Assembly (NCBI RefSeq): GCF_003255815.1
Contig: NC_037681.1
Coordinates: 62,635,690 to 62,699,689 of the forward strand
DNA from: Theropithecus gelada
Lineage: Eukaryota; Chordata; Mammalia; Primates; Cercopithecidae
DNA: 64,000 nucleotides
Direction: 5' to 3'
Shown: in pieces, positions 34,237-45,668 of the stretch
Layout: each line of letters opens with the position of its first letter
Numbering within the stretch: position 1 is the stretch's first letter
Made by a program: the position numbers and the translations under genes
Notes under the pieces: model-generated
What the model was told of the DNA's origin: nothing
Seen by the model: only the letters and a program-made list of their open reading frames with translations
The model's database searches: none

Positions 34237-36370
34237 TATTTTTTTTCTTATAAATATCCTTATAAACAGTAACAAACAACATTGTTTGACAAAGACTGCT
34301 TTATTTCCAAATTAGGTAATCAGTATTACATGATAAAATTATTCTTTCAAAGTAGTTGCATGGTTAGCTAGCTCATTGGTTACAGAAGCTATATTTTTTA
34401 GGTCAGAATTATGGGTTTATGCCTTCAGGATCCAGTTAACTTGGCCTTGTTTTGTGGCCATGGAATGTATTTCTCCTAACTTGCTTTAGTCATTTGTTAG
34501 ATTGGTTTCATTGCAAGTAAGAGGGTATATGATAACTTCATTATGCTACCAGGTAAAACATTAGAGCATATGCCTTACATGACTATTAACTAATTTAATT
34601 TTGAGTGAAAGGAGTGAAAGAGATTATATTACTACATTTTAAGGATACAGTATTCATAGTATTATGATGTTTAATGTATCATACTCAGTTTTTATGCCAT
34701 ACTAAAATAAGCAATAATACATTGATTTTAGTAAACATTAGGAAATAGTTTTTCAGAGTTTTGTATAGAGTGGGAAATGTAGATCTGACACTGTGAAGTC
34801 CATTTGTTGGGTTTTGTGGGTAAACGATGCTAAGTGTAAAAATTCAAGACATAGGAAAATTTAAAATGTACGTTTGCATATGCTTGTGCCAATATATAGA
34901 CCATTCCATAAACCCAATTATTGGCTTACATTTCTGAGATACCAGCATTAAACATGAGTTATCTTTTAAGAGGCTGAATTTGAATTATATTACTCTGTTA
35001 GGATTTGTACCAGCTTTTGGTTAATCATTATCTTGTTGATTATATTTGGTTCACGATGACTCATTTTTCAAGGAGCTTTATTGCAGCATTACATATTTAC
35101 TACAGGAAGCCTGGATGGAAATGGAGCATCAGGTTATTGGAGATTTTTTTCTCCAATCTTTATTGCACCAAGTGTTATTAAAGTTAATTATTTTTCAATA
35201 ACTGAATTCCCTGTAGAACCTAGTACTTCATTAACCAACTGTTAGAGGATCAGTTATTCCTTTTTCATGGCAGACAAATATATCTTTGATGATTGCTTAA
35301 ATATTGGTCATACACTAACCAAACTTAGATGTAGTATTTTATTCTCATCAAATTGAGTATGGTCATTAACTAAGAATTTTGGAATCAGAGATATTTGAGA
35401 TTGAACCTTGTTTGTAAAATTTACTAGCTTTGGAAGCTTGTGCAAATACTTCTCTGAACCTTAGCATTCATTCAGTCATTAATGAGTGAATTAATACATT
35501 CATTTATTAATGTATTTGGATAAAAATATTTACCTTGCAAGATCAGATTAAAAGGATATATAAAAGAGTATTAGCACTTAATATGTGCTTTAATGGTGAT
35601 CACCATCTGTTGACACTTGCTTATAGTATATATTGAGGTTAGGAGTGCCAGTCATTTAGCCCTTCTCTCTCCAGGTTCTAAGAGATAAATAATGGACACA
35701 GCATAAGGCCAGTAGTCTGATCTGTTTCTAAAATTTAGACTATCTGATAACAGCAGAATTTGAGACCATAACATGGATCTAAGGATAAATTGAGAGTCTG
35801 CTGCAATCACCAACAAATCTAGACTGTGAGACTATGGGGAGAGTTCAGTCTGCCATGCTTACTCTGACTACACTTAATCTGGCAGCTGGTGAGAAGATTA
35901 GAGGCTTACTTTATGTACCTAGTTATCAGCCTAACAAAGAGCTTGAGTGAGAAAGGGAAAGATGGCCTTGTTTTCTATGCAGTAACCTAATTTCCTTCTT
36001 GTTAAAAATAAAGTCCAAGGAAAGCTAAATCTAACCCACCAAATTAGTAACTTCCCTTCCCTCTCTACCCCTGCAGGAGTTTGTGGCTTGAGTTTGTGGA
36101 AGAGAGACTGGGAGAGTTTTGTGTAATACCTAATACAGTAACCACCCTGCCTCCACCCTGCCCTCTACTCTACTGTGGGAAGGAAAAGGGAAGTCTTATT
36201 CTTTATAACAGGAGATTAGTGTAAGAGTGCCCCCTACTTTGAAAAAGTAAACTTCACTTATGTTCAGTGTTTTTGTAGGCCCATAGAGTAAATACAGTAG
36301 AAGAACCCTGCAAAAATGAAAAGCCACGCTAGGAATCAAAGAATATGTTGGTTTAAGGTAGTAAATTGTG
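34237..36370. other. Repeat-poor intron with one faint MIR
   Basis: About 2.1 kb without Alu or L1. 35365-35610 has MIR-like words (GAGATTGAACCTTG, TTCTCTGAACCTTAG, TATTTACCTTGCAAG, TAGCACTTAATATGTGCTTT). A short hairpin TTGGAGA...TCTCCAA lies near 35140-35156. No gene. Confidence 0.45.
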
Positions 36371-36668
36371 TCTTTATTTTTTGAGACAGGGTCACACTCT
36401 GTCACCCAGGCTGGAGTGCAGTGGTGAGATCACTGCTTACTGCAACCTTGACCTCCCAGGATCAGATGATACTCCCACCTCAGATTCCCGAGTAGCTGGC
36501 ACCACAGGCACGCACCACCACTCCTGGCTAATTTTTGTGTTTTTTTGTAGAGATGGGGTTTTGCCATATGCCCAGGCTGGTCTCCAACTATGTGGGCTCA
36601 AGTAATCCGCTTGCCTCAGCCTCCCAAAATTTACTGGGTTTAACGTGTGAGCCACAATGCTCCCAGCC
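36371..36668 (-). mobile_element. Alu
   Basis: Antisense Alu, old type (GAGATCACTGCTTACTGCAA), complete. Confidence 0.9.
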
Positions 36669-37217
36669 ATCTTTTAAACTTGTTAATAGAAAAATTGATG
36701 TTGGTAAAGAAAAAGAACCCCCCAAAAAGATAGATAGAGGCAATAAAAATCACAAGTCGTCTATTGGCAGGAGGTGATAAGAGTTCTGTTTGCAAAAGTA
36801 TATTTAAGACATCTACTTAAATACTAGAATTTTTTTTAATGAAAATATCAGTAAATCCAAAACAGTAGTCTTCAGAAAAAAAACAAAGTGGTGTAAACTC
36901 AACGTAAATTGTAAATCTATTCGGTAAATGAGTAATTTTAAATATCTGTGAAATATATATTAGTAGTGAATATTTTATCTTAAAAAGCAAAAATTTGAGA
37001 GTGATCATTTATTGGCACTTCAGAAGAAACCAGTAAACGTGTAGCAAAATAATGAATAATTGTCAGTTAAGCCAGTCAGTGTGTCATTAGCTATTGACAA
37101 AGATTACAGTTTTGGAAATAACTCCAGATGTGCTCCACCTCACACCTGTGTACTCCTTTAGCCAGGATTTATAAAATAGAATTAGAAGCATAATATATGT
37201 GTTTGTAATTTGAAGCA
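36669..37217. other. Non-coding intron
   Basis: AT-rich, no gene or named repeat. Confidence 0.5.
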
Positions 37218-37385
37218 TAGGGTAGTGGTTAAGAATCTGGGCTCCAGAGTCACAGTGCCTACGTGTACATCCTGGCACCTGCAATAACTAGTTTGTATCC
37301 TTGGGCAAGTTATTTAATCTTTCTGTGTGCCTCATTTGTAAAGTGGGACTAATACAAGCACCTACTTCATAGGGTTGCTTATCAG
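37218..37385 (+). repeat. MIR
   Basis: GGGTAGTGGTTAAGAATCTG, GGCTCCAGAGTCACAGTGCC, TTGGGCAAGTTATTTAATCT and TTCATAGGGTTGCTT: clear sense MIR. Confidence 0.8.
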
Positions 37386-37718
37386 TGACTTTAGTGGAAT
37401 TGTGGTGACCAGTTTGCTACAGGTTAGGTAGTGAACGGAAAATGAGAATGTCCAAACACCTGTAGCTTGCTCCTACCAGAACTTCTTAAGGGAGACAGAG
37501 GGAGTCTGACTTAAAATTGATCTTTTTTTTTCCTTTGGTTAATAGAGATGTGAATATCCTGAGGGAAAATGACCAGTGGATAGGTCAGATGTGAGAGAGA
37601 ATGGGCATGTATGATTGACGTAAGGTCTCTAAAGATAGTAATAGGGGAGATGCTCTAAAGCGCTGGGGGAAGGCTTGTTATTTAACTCAAGAGGCAACTG
37701 TTTTAATGAGTTGGGAAG

Positions 37719-37855
37719 GGCTGGGTGTGGTGGCTCACACCTGTAATCCCAGCACTTTGGGAGGCCAAGGTGGGAGGATTGCTTGAGACCAGGAGTTCAA
37801 GACCAGCCTGGACAACATAGTGAGACCTCCATCTCTACAAAAAAAGAAGAAAAAA
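37719..37855 (+). mobile_element. Free left Alu monomer (FLAM-like)
   Basis: Single-arm sense Alu from GGGCTGGGTGTGGTGGCTCA to CTCTACAAAAAAAGAAGAAA, ending in an A-rich tail without a right arm. Confidence 0.8.
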
Positions 37856-37859
37856 TTTA

Positions 37860-39284
37860 AAAGGAAAAGATGGTAAGGATGCTACTTTGGGGAGGAAGAT
37901 TTCTACCTGAAGTCTGCTATTTTCTCTTTGAAAGAGGAAGTGAGGACAAATTCTGAGAAGTATGAGGTGGAGGTGGGGAATCGAAAACTGGAAGAGAGTT
38001 GTGAGGATTTGGGATAGTTACTGGGGCAATGGGAGCTGGAGATCACTTGGAAAATGTAGAGAGACCAAGATGGTTTGATGAGCAAGGGTTTTTGTGGTGG
38101 TCCCCGTTGTGTGTATATATTCTCATTCCTTCCCTCTGTTTCTCTCTACAGTACCCAGCAGCTACTGTGTAGAAACAGAAAAGCTGGGCAGTCAAAATGT
38201 TCTGGTATTGGTGGAGGCAGGACTTGACAAAGGAGAGTGGTGTGGGAAGACCCAGGGGCCAAAAGTTGGAAGTATTGCAGTGAGAGTGGTTGAAGTTATG
38301 TATCTTGGGGGTTTAGGCTGGAGAGTGAACACGTTGAAGCCAAGACAAGGCTGATAGGTGGGGAGAAAGTGGAAGAACATTAACACCAAAAGTTTCCATG
38401 AAGCTAAAAGGTGAAGTGTGATGGGGAATAGGAGTGAAAGAGACAAAGGATAAGGGGCTGGGGTTATGGGCCAAGATAATGAGTCTTAAGATTTCAGAGG
38501 CGTAATTGTTGTGGATGATTAAGTGAGTGGTTATAGAGGTGGATTATTCAGTTGGGTAGTGGCTATCTCTTCACTCCAGGAGAGCAGCTAGGATGTTCAC
38601 ATGGATCTGCAATTTGCCTAGGCTAATAGTGGCTGGAAAGGTAAATTAGATAGTAAGATCAAAACTTATGTGTAATTTGGAGAGTGGAAGTTGATTGACG
38701 ATAATGATGAATAATTAGGTTAGTTGTTAGATCCTAGTTATAAGTAAAGGAGGAACGTTTCTCAGGAGACTTTTGGAGTAATCATATGTGTGCTGCAATA
38801 GAAAGAAGACAGGACAATGCTGTTATCTGTTTTCTCTGTGAGAGGTATAAGAAAGAATAGTTGCCGTTTTGACTCAGGTGGAATGGAATTGGTGTCGTGT
38901 GGGAAAGCAAAAAGGTAGATTGAGGTTCTGTAAAGGATCTAGAGAAGTTTATTTGAAAATAAGAAGCATTACAAATGGCAGTAGTGAAAAAGGGAAAAGA
39001 GGGTAACCTTTTGGGAGAGTGAATGGGTAAGCAAGAGAAGGAACCCAAGCCTTACAGAAATCCGAGGCCATAATTCACTAGTCAGATGGTAAATGTATTA
39101 GGGAAATGAAAGTCATCTGTGGGTTATTGTGGAATCATGGAAAGAGCCCATTTGCTTTAAAGGATAAGTATATGGGATATCATTTATGCCAGTCTTAAAA
39201 AACAATTTTGACATTGGATCATTCCTTAATGAGATGAAGAATGGCCGGGTAAATAAGGTTGCTGAGATTTAGAATAGAAATATC
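37860..39284. other. Purine-rich non-coding tract
   Basis: About 1.4 kb in which the plus strand is visibly rich in G and A, with many GGAGG, GAAAG and GTGG words. No gene. It may be the eroded remnant of an old retroelement, but I cannot name a family. Confidence 0.4.
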
Positions 39285-39602
39285 GGCCGGGCGTGGTGGC
39301 TCACACCTGTAATCCCAGCACTTTGGGAGGCCAAGGCGGTTGGATCATGAGGTCAGGAGATTGAGACCATCCTGGCTAACACGGTGAAACACTGTCTCTA
39401 CTCAAAATATGAAACAAACAAACAATTAGGCGTGGTGGCGGGCGCCTATAGTCCCAGCTGCTCGGGAGGCTGAGGCAGGAGAATGGCGTGAACCCGGGAG
39501 GCTGAGCTTGCAGTGAGCCAAGATTGCGTCACTCCACTTCAGCCTGGGCGACAGAGCAAGACTCCGTCTCAAAAAAAAAGAAAAGAAAGGAAAAGAAATA
39601 TC
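39276..39602 (+). mobile_element. AluY-like with perfect 9-bp target duplication
   Basis: Sense Alu (39285-39593) with AGAAATATC at 39276-39284 and 39594-39602. AluY-like (GGTCAGGAGATTGAGACCAT, GGAGAATGGCGTGAACCCGG). Confidence 0.93.
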
Positions 39603-40485
39603 AGTATTGTGTAGACATGGGGAAAAAGAAAGAATTTCAACAAAAATTAATGGCCTTTGCTCTACATATGACCTATAAGCTGTAGATAGCAATCTTTTTT
39701 GAATTTGGTATAAATACTTTTATGGATAAATGTTAATTTGAGGTTGTCAGGTGTTGTGGTTGTCAGGCATATTTAATTCAACAAATGCTGATTTCTTATT
39801 TGCTGGTCATTGAGATCAAAAGCTCTCTTTTTGACTTGAACTCCCTTTCTCCAGTTGAAAAGATAGTTTCAGAAATTCTGGCACTAATTCGGACTTACAA
39901 ACTTTCTTTGTAGAGACAGTAATTCTCAAGTTCAGCAGTTTGACACTAAATGTCATAACAATTCTAAATTCATATCTAAAGGAATGTTTTAAATCTTTTT
40001 TGGCATTTTTAAAGAGTTTTTGCAGACACTCATAGTCTTGGCATGCCTTCTGTTGAATCTTTGGTGGGAGAAAGAACGTAAAGTAAAGGACTGAAATTTC
40101 CAGCTCTTTGCAGGGGACAGTAGGGGAAATAAGGCAGGAAGTGAGGGCCCACCTAGAGCACAGTTTATTCCAGGTCTTTTCCACTTCCCCTGTTCTCCAT
40201 GGGCTGCCTGCTGTATTCTCCTAACGATTACCCTGAGAAATTAAGTGAATTGCATCCTCTAATTGTTGTCTACAGCAGTAATATGACAGAAGTATAGGAC
40301 TTTTAAGTTCTTTTAAGTGAAGGACACCTGTATTCTAATTTCCATCAATCAAGTCGAATTTGTGAAGATTTTGTCAACTGTGCTAATTTTCAAAATGTTC
40401 TTGATGGCTACGTGCTAGCTGGGAATTGTAACTCTGAAAGCGTTACCATCAAAATCTAGCTATTAAGTAAATATATAAAACTAAT
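39603..40485. other. Non-coding intron
   Basis: No gene or named repeat; the 122-codon minus-strand frame at 39816-40184 has no recognisable features. Confidence 0.5.
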
Positions 40486-40665
40486 TTATCAAGCACCACT
40501 CTGTATCAGAAACTGTTTGATGTTCCTTTATGTGTATTGGCTCATTTAATCCTCACAGTAAGTTATGAAGGAGTTAGCATTATTATCCCCATTTTATAGA
40601 GATGGAAACTAAGGGATGAGTTAATTAACTTGCCCAAGAGCACACAGTCAGGCTTAATGTATGCA
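40486..40665 (-). repeat. MIR
   Basis: TATTGGCTCATTTAATCCTC, TATTATCCCCATTTTATAGA and TTAACTTGCCCAAGAGCACA are reverse MIR hallmarks. Confidence 0.8.
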
Positions 40666-40734
40666 GATTTTCAACTTGATTTAGGAAGTTGAACATAAGT
40701 CTACTAGAACTTTAAAAAGTTAAAAGTATAACGC

Positions 40735-41527
40735 TTTCTGTGATGAAGCAATCCCACTTCTGAGTATATATCCAAAGGAATTGAAACCATTATATTGAAG
40801 AGATGCCTGCACTCTCATGTTCATTGGCGCTTTATTCACAATAGCAAGGATATGGAAACCACAGAAGTGCCCATCAATGGATGAACGGATAAGAAAAACG
40901 TACTCAGCCTTGAAAAGGGGGAAATCCTGTCATTTGCAGCAAAATGGATGAACCTAGAAGACATTCTGCTGAGTGAAATAAGCTAGGCACATAGAAACAA
41001 AACCCAAATAGCCACATGATTTCACTTATATGTGGAAACAGAAAAAAAGTCAAACTCAGAAGTAGAAAATAGGCTGGGCATGGTGGCTCATGCCTGTAAT
41101 CCCAGCACTTTGGGAGGCTGAGGTAGGCAGATCACTTGAGGCCAGGAGTTCAAGACCAGCCTGGCCAACATGGGGAAACCCCATCTCTACTAAAAATACA
41201 AAAAATTAGCCAGGTGTGGTGTCACACACCTGTAGTCCCAGCTCCTCAGGAGACTGAGGCAGGAGACTCGCTTGAATTCGGGAGGCAGAGGTTGCAGTGA
41301 GCTGAGATTGCACCACTGCACTCCAGCCTGGGTGACAGAGTGAGACTCCGTCTCAAAAAAAAAAAGAAGTAGAAAGTAGAATGACAGTTGCCGGGGGCTT
41401 GGAGGGGTGTAGACAAGGAAAGGAGAGGCATTGGTCAAATAGTAGAACGTTTCATTTGGACAAGAGAAATAGATCCTGGTGATCTATTGCACAGTATGGT
41501 GTCTGTATTTAATAATAAGGTATTGTA
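40735..41527 (+). mobile_element. L1 fragment (ORF2 end + 3' UTR), split by an Alu
   Basis: Sense L1: the ORF2 C-terminal region (ATCCCACTTCTGAGTATATA, CTTTATTCACAATAGCAAGG, CCATCAATGGATGAACGGAT) with stops and frameshifts, then 3' UTR continuing at 41376-41527 after the Alu. Confidence 0.85.
41058..41375 (+). mobile_element. Alu with perfect 11-bp target duplication
   Basis: Sense Alu (41072-41364) with AGAAGTAGAAA at 41058-41068 and 41365-41375, inside the L1. Confidence 0.93.
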
Positions 41528-42230
41528 GGCCAGGTGCAGTGGCTCACGCCTATAATCTTAGTGCTTTGGGAGGCCAAGGTGGAAGGATTGCTTGTGGCCA
41601 GTAGTTCGAGACTAGCCTGGTGTATTAGTCAGTGTTCTCTAGAGGGACAGAACTAACAGGATACATGATATATAAAAGGGAGTTTATTAAGTGGTATTGA
41701 CTCACACAATGACAAAGTGAGGTTTCACAATAGGCCATCTGTACACTGAGGAGCAAGGAAGCCAGTCTGAGTCCCAAAGCTGAAGAACTTGGAGTCTGAT
41801 GTTTGAGGGCAGGAATCATCCAGCACAGGAGAAAGATGGAGGCCAGAAGACTACACCAGTCTAGTCTTTCCATGTTCTTCTGCCTGCTTTTATTCTGGCT
41901 GTGCTGGCAGCTGATTAGATGGTGCCTACCCAGATTGAGGGTGGGTCTGCCTTTCCTTATCCATTGACTCAAATGTTAATCTCCTTTGGCAGCAGCCTTC
42001 AATCCAATCAAGTTGACACTCAGTATTAACCATCACACCTGGGCAATGTAGCAAGACCCCATCTCTACAAAAAATTAAAAAATTAGCCTGGTGTGGTGGT
42101 GCATGCCTGTAGTCTTAGCTGCTTAGGAGGCTGAGGCCTGAGGATTACTTGAGCCTAGCAGTTTGAGGCTGCATTGAGCAATGATTGTACCACTGTACTC
42201 CAGCCTGAGTGACAGAGCGGGACCCTAACT
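41528..42230 (+). mobile_element. Old Alu split by a solitary LTR
   Basis: 41528-41620 and 42038-42230 form one sense Alu. The break falls at CCTGG, which is duplicated on both sides of the LTR. It ends in an AATAATAATAAGAAG tail. Confidence 0.9.
41621..42037 (-). mobile_element. Solitary ERVL-type LTR (MLT2A-like)
   Basis: 417-base LTR with TG...CA ends (minus strand begins TGTGATGGTTAATACTGAGT) and a 5-bp target duplication CCTGG (41616-41620, 42038-42042). An AATAAA signal is present on the minus strand at 41683-41688. The sequence resembles LTRs of the endogenous ERVL group (MLT2A). No internal viral genes are present, so this is a recombined solo LTR. It is younger than the Alu it interrupts. 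The subfamily is from memory. Confidence 0.75.
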
Positions 42231-42990
42231 CTAATAATAATAAGAAGAAGAACATATTACATATTTCAAAATAGAATAAAATAATGGATTTTAAATGTTC
42301 TCACCATAAAGAAGTATTTGGCCATTCTATAATGTATACATATATTGAAATATCACATTGTGTCCCATAAATACATACAATTATTATTTACCAGTTAAAA
42401 TAAAACTTAGCATTTTCCATAAGTATATGAAGGTAAGTTTGGTTTTTTCCCCTCGTGGTCCAGTAGACATAGTTTATCTTTCCATCTGTGGTAGCCCTTT
42501 TTTGTTTATCAGAGGATCTGAAATAAAAACATTTTGAATCCATGTTGAATACACTATAATAGAGTTTTTTTGAACTTGAATAAATTTGGTTTGTCATTTT
42601 TAAGCAAAGTATATTGACATAGCTGTAATTAAAGTTATTAATATAACAAAGTTCACATGAACTTTATATAGATTTTATTTGTAGTACAGTGGATGGCATC
42701 ATTACCTATGGAAGCAGTTATACAAGATGGCTAGTCTGGAATCAGATTAATATTAACAGCCATTTATTTACTTATTTTTTCAGACTTTATAGACACACCC
42801 TTTTTTTGTAGAAGTTCCCCCCGCCCCCTACATGTTTTGGTGTGAATTGCAGTTGCCTGAACATAAAGAGGGAAAAAAAAACCAGAAGGGATTAATTGAT
42901 ATTATACTTTTATGCCACATGTATAGGCACAAAAAGGCCTGGACCTCAACAGTTTGATAGGGATAGAGTCCCCTGTTTAGTAACTATAGT
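42231..42990. other. Non-coding intron
   Basis: AT-rich, no gene or named repeat. Confidence 0.5.
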
Positions 42991-42994
42991 GGTA

Positions 42995-43525
42995 ATAATA
43001 ATGAAAATATAGTGCTTACTATAAGGTACAGTGCTAAGCACTCTGTATTTATTCCTTTATAAGATACTGTTATCTTTCTTTTTCCCCCAAAGAGATCGAG
43101 TCTTGCTCTTTTGCCCAGGCTAGGGTGCAAGTGACACAATCATAGTGCACTGCACCTTGAACTCCTGGATTCAAGGGATCCTCCCACCTCAGCCCCTGGA
43201 ATAGCTAGGACTACAGGCACATGCCACTACACCTGGCTAATTTTAAAAGTTTTTAATAGAGATGGGTCTCACTATGTTGCCCAGGCTGTTCTCAAACTCC
43301 TGGGCTCAAGTGATCCTCCTGCCTTGGCCTCCCAAAGTGCTGTAATTACAGGTATAAGCCACCATACCTGGCCTATCTTTCTTTAAAAAAAACTAGAAGT
43401 TTTAGTTTTAGAACCATTAGATGACTTTTGACAAGCTATATAAGCAGTTAGTAGCAAAGACAGGTTTTGAACCCAGGGGGTCTGATTTCAGTACCTACAG
43501 CTTAATCTCTTGTCTGCTGTGGTAT
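42995..43525 (-). repeat. MIR split by an Alu
   Basis: 42995-43084 (ATAGTGCTTACTATAAGGTA, TGCTAAGCACTCTG) and 43378-43525 (GACAGGTTTTGAACCCAGGG) are the two halves of one reverse MIR. Confidence 0.6.
43085..43373 (-). mobile_element. Alu (AluJ-like)
   Basis: Antisense old Alu with its T tail decayed to CCCCCAAAGAGATCGAG. Confidence 0.88.
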
Positions 43526-43529
43526 ATGG

Positions 43530-43866
43530 CAGGGGCTGGCAAACTTTTTCTAGAAAGGGCCAGATAACAAATATTTTAGGTTTGGTGGGCCACGCATCTC
43601 CAGTGGAACTATTCCTCTCTGCTGTTTTTGTAAAATAGCCATCGGCAGTACCCAAAAGAGTGGGCCAGGGCTATGTTGTAACAAACTTTTATTTATGAAC
43701 ACTGAATTTCATGTAATGTTTATGGGTCTCTAATAGCTGTTCCTTGAATTTGTTTTTCAGCTGTTTAAAAATGTAAGAAATCATTCTTAGTTCTCTTACC
43801 ATATAACTAAGGGATGGTGATGGGATCAGGTTTGGCTTGTGGGCGGTAGTATGCCAACGACTACTG
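43530..43866 (+). mobile_element. hAT-type nonautonomous DNA transposon
   Basis: Starts CAGGGGCTGGCAAACTTTTT, contains GGGCCAGATAACAAATATTT, and ends in TATGCCAACGACTACTG, a worn inverted terminus. Confidence 0.75.
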
Positions 43867-44592
43867 AATGGCTTGCTGTACTTGTTCTTTCTCCCTACTA
43901 GAATAAACAGAAATGGATGATTCTTTTAACAGTTTTTCAGAATAAAGAAAAACTGTTACAGGTAGAGTTAGACCTAGTTAACTAGTTAACCTAGTTAGGT
44001 AGGTAGAGTTACAAGTTAGTAATGAATCTATGTAAATATTCTTTGCATCAGATGTTCATGAATGCTAAGATTATGGGGTTCCTTTAATATTACAGTTCTT
44101 CCTATTACTATACCATATGGTTTTAGAAATTATAAATATTCATTTCTTAATCATTTGCAATGCATTGCCATTTTGTTCTATAATCATCCAGATAACTTTG
44201 ATTCGAGGTCCTTTTGTATATTAAGTGTTGAGGTAATTTGATTCTTTTAAGAGAAAAATTTTTTAGAAATAAAATGCAGGATTCTCAACAAAGATGATTC
44301 ATGCAAACTTTACAAAGTTTGCCTCTTAGATTACAATTTGATATTTATAAACTTGACCTTGTAGAATTTTAGCATAAGTTGGCTTATGTGCAACAAAAAA
44401 CACTTCCAGATGTGATCACTGATATGATTCTGAATTAAAATGCTTAATGAAAACTTCTAGTGTTGACAAATCAACACTAATCAAGTAAAAATCTGTCCTT
44501 ACACATAGTGAAGTTTATCAGCAAAATTTACATTTTTATATTTGGTAGGGAAAAGAGATATACTCTAAAAGTAAACTAATTTCAGCTTGACC

Positions 44593-44610
44593 AATAATAA
44601 TAATAATAAT
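44593..44610. repeat. (AAT)n microsatellite
   Basis: Six AAT units. Confidence 0.85.
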
Positions 44611-44782
44611 AGGTATAGATGGTGTTGAATTAAATGCCCCTGCCCTGAGTTAGCTTCCCTGGCTTATATAATCCACAGTAAGCACTCAATGAATGTTTGC
44701 TCTTAGACGCTGTGCCTGGCCTGAATCAGTAGGCACTTAAATGAAGGAAGCAGAAGATCTGTTAGTATAAAAGGAAAGGGTT

Positions 44783-44813
44783 TTGTTGTTGTTGTTGTTG
44801 TTGTTGTTGTTTT
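44783..44813. repeat. (GTT)n microsatellite
   Basis: About nine GTT units in a T-rich context. Confidence 0.9.
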
Positions 44814-44919
44814 AAGGAAGTATCAACTTAGATTTTTTAGACAGAAATGCATAAATTGTTTGTTATACTAATACTATGTCAGAATTATTTAGTGGTTGGC
44901 TATAGCCTATAGTATGAAA

Positions 44920-45250
44920 TCTTATTTTCTTTGGGTTAGAATTCCATAATTTGGCCCCAGCCTTCCTTTTCTAGTCTTATTTTTACTCTCCTGTGTTAAC
45001 AGACTATATAATCAGTTTCCATTACTCAGTCATTTATCCACAAATATTCTACCACTTTGGAATTTTCTTTTTTCTCTCCTCTACCTAACCAGTTTCTGCT
45101 TAGATTTCAAGACCCAAATAATTTTTTTTTTCTTTCATTAGGACCACTCTTGCTAATCATGATCATTTTTGCTTCTAAATTTCTAGCACTTACTGCGTTT
45201 ATCACTCATTTGACAATTACTCTTTTTCTGCTTTTTGAACATTTCTTATA
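44920..45250 (+). repeat. L2-like fragment
   Basis: ATAATTTGGCCCCAGCCTTC and later TTCTAGCACTTACTGCGTTT match the order of an L2 3' region. Confidence 0.5.
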
Positions 45251-45361
45251 AAAGTAAGTAAACATTTGTACAGTATTTCTAAATCTGTAGACCTTATTCA
45301 GGTTCCATATAGCATTCCCCCACTCCGGTCCAATCCAGAATCAGGCGTTACATTTAGTTTT

Positions 45362-45668
45362 TAATTTTAATTAATATATTTGTTAGAGAGAGGGCCTCAC
45401 TCTGTCACCCAGGATGGAGTGCAGTGGCATAATTATAGCTTACTATAGCCTCAAATTCCTGGGCTCAAGTGATCCTCCCACCTCAGCCTCCTAAGTAGCT
45501 GGGACTATAAGTGCACTCCACTGCATCCAGATGATTTTTGAATTTCTGGGGGAGAAATGGGATTTCACTGTCTTGCCCAGGCAGGTCCCAAACTCCTGGC
45601 CTCAAGAGTTCTCCTGCCTTGACCTCCCAAAGTGTTGGAATTATAGACGTGGGCACTTCTCCCAGCCT
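45362..45668 (-). mobile_element. Alu (AluJ-like)
   Basis: Very diverged antisense Alu (GCATAATTATAGCTTACTAT), complete to CCCAGCC. Confidence 0.88.

Larger units (their letters stand above)
43867..44915. other. Non-coding intron with small hairpins
   Basis: Contains a perfect 12-bp inverted repeat (43927-43938 / 43947-43958), the 14-bp palindrome GTTAACTAGTTAAC (43977-43990) and a 9-bp inverted repeat (44458-44466 / 44471-44479). No gene. Confidence 0.6.

Noticed and set aside
39816..40184. 122-codon minus-strand frame in unique intron
   Set aside because: No start context, family motif or splice pattern supports a gene. This length is expected by chance in 64 kb.
41625..41972. 115-codon minus-strand frame
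   Set aside because: Lies inside the solitary LTR. LTRs of this kind encode no protein, and no viral domain is visible.
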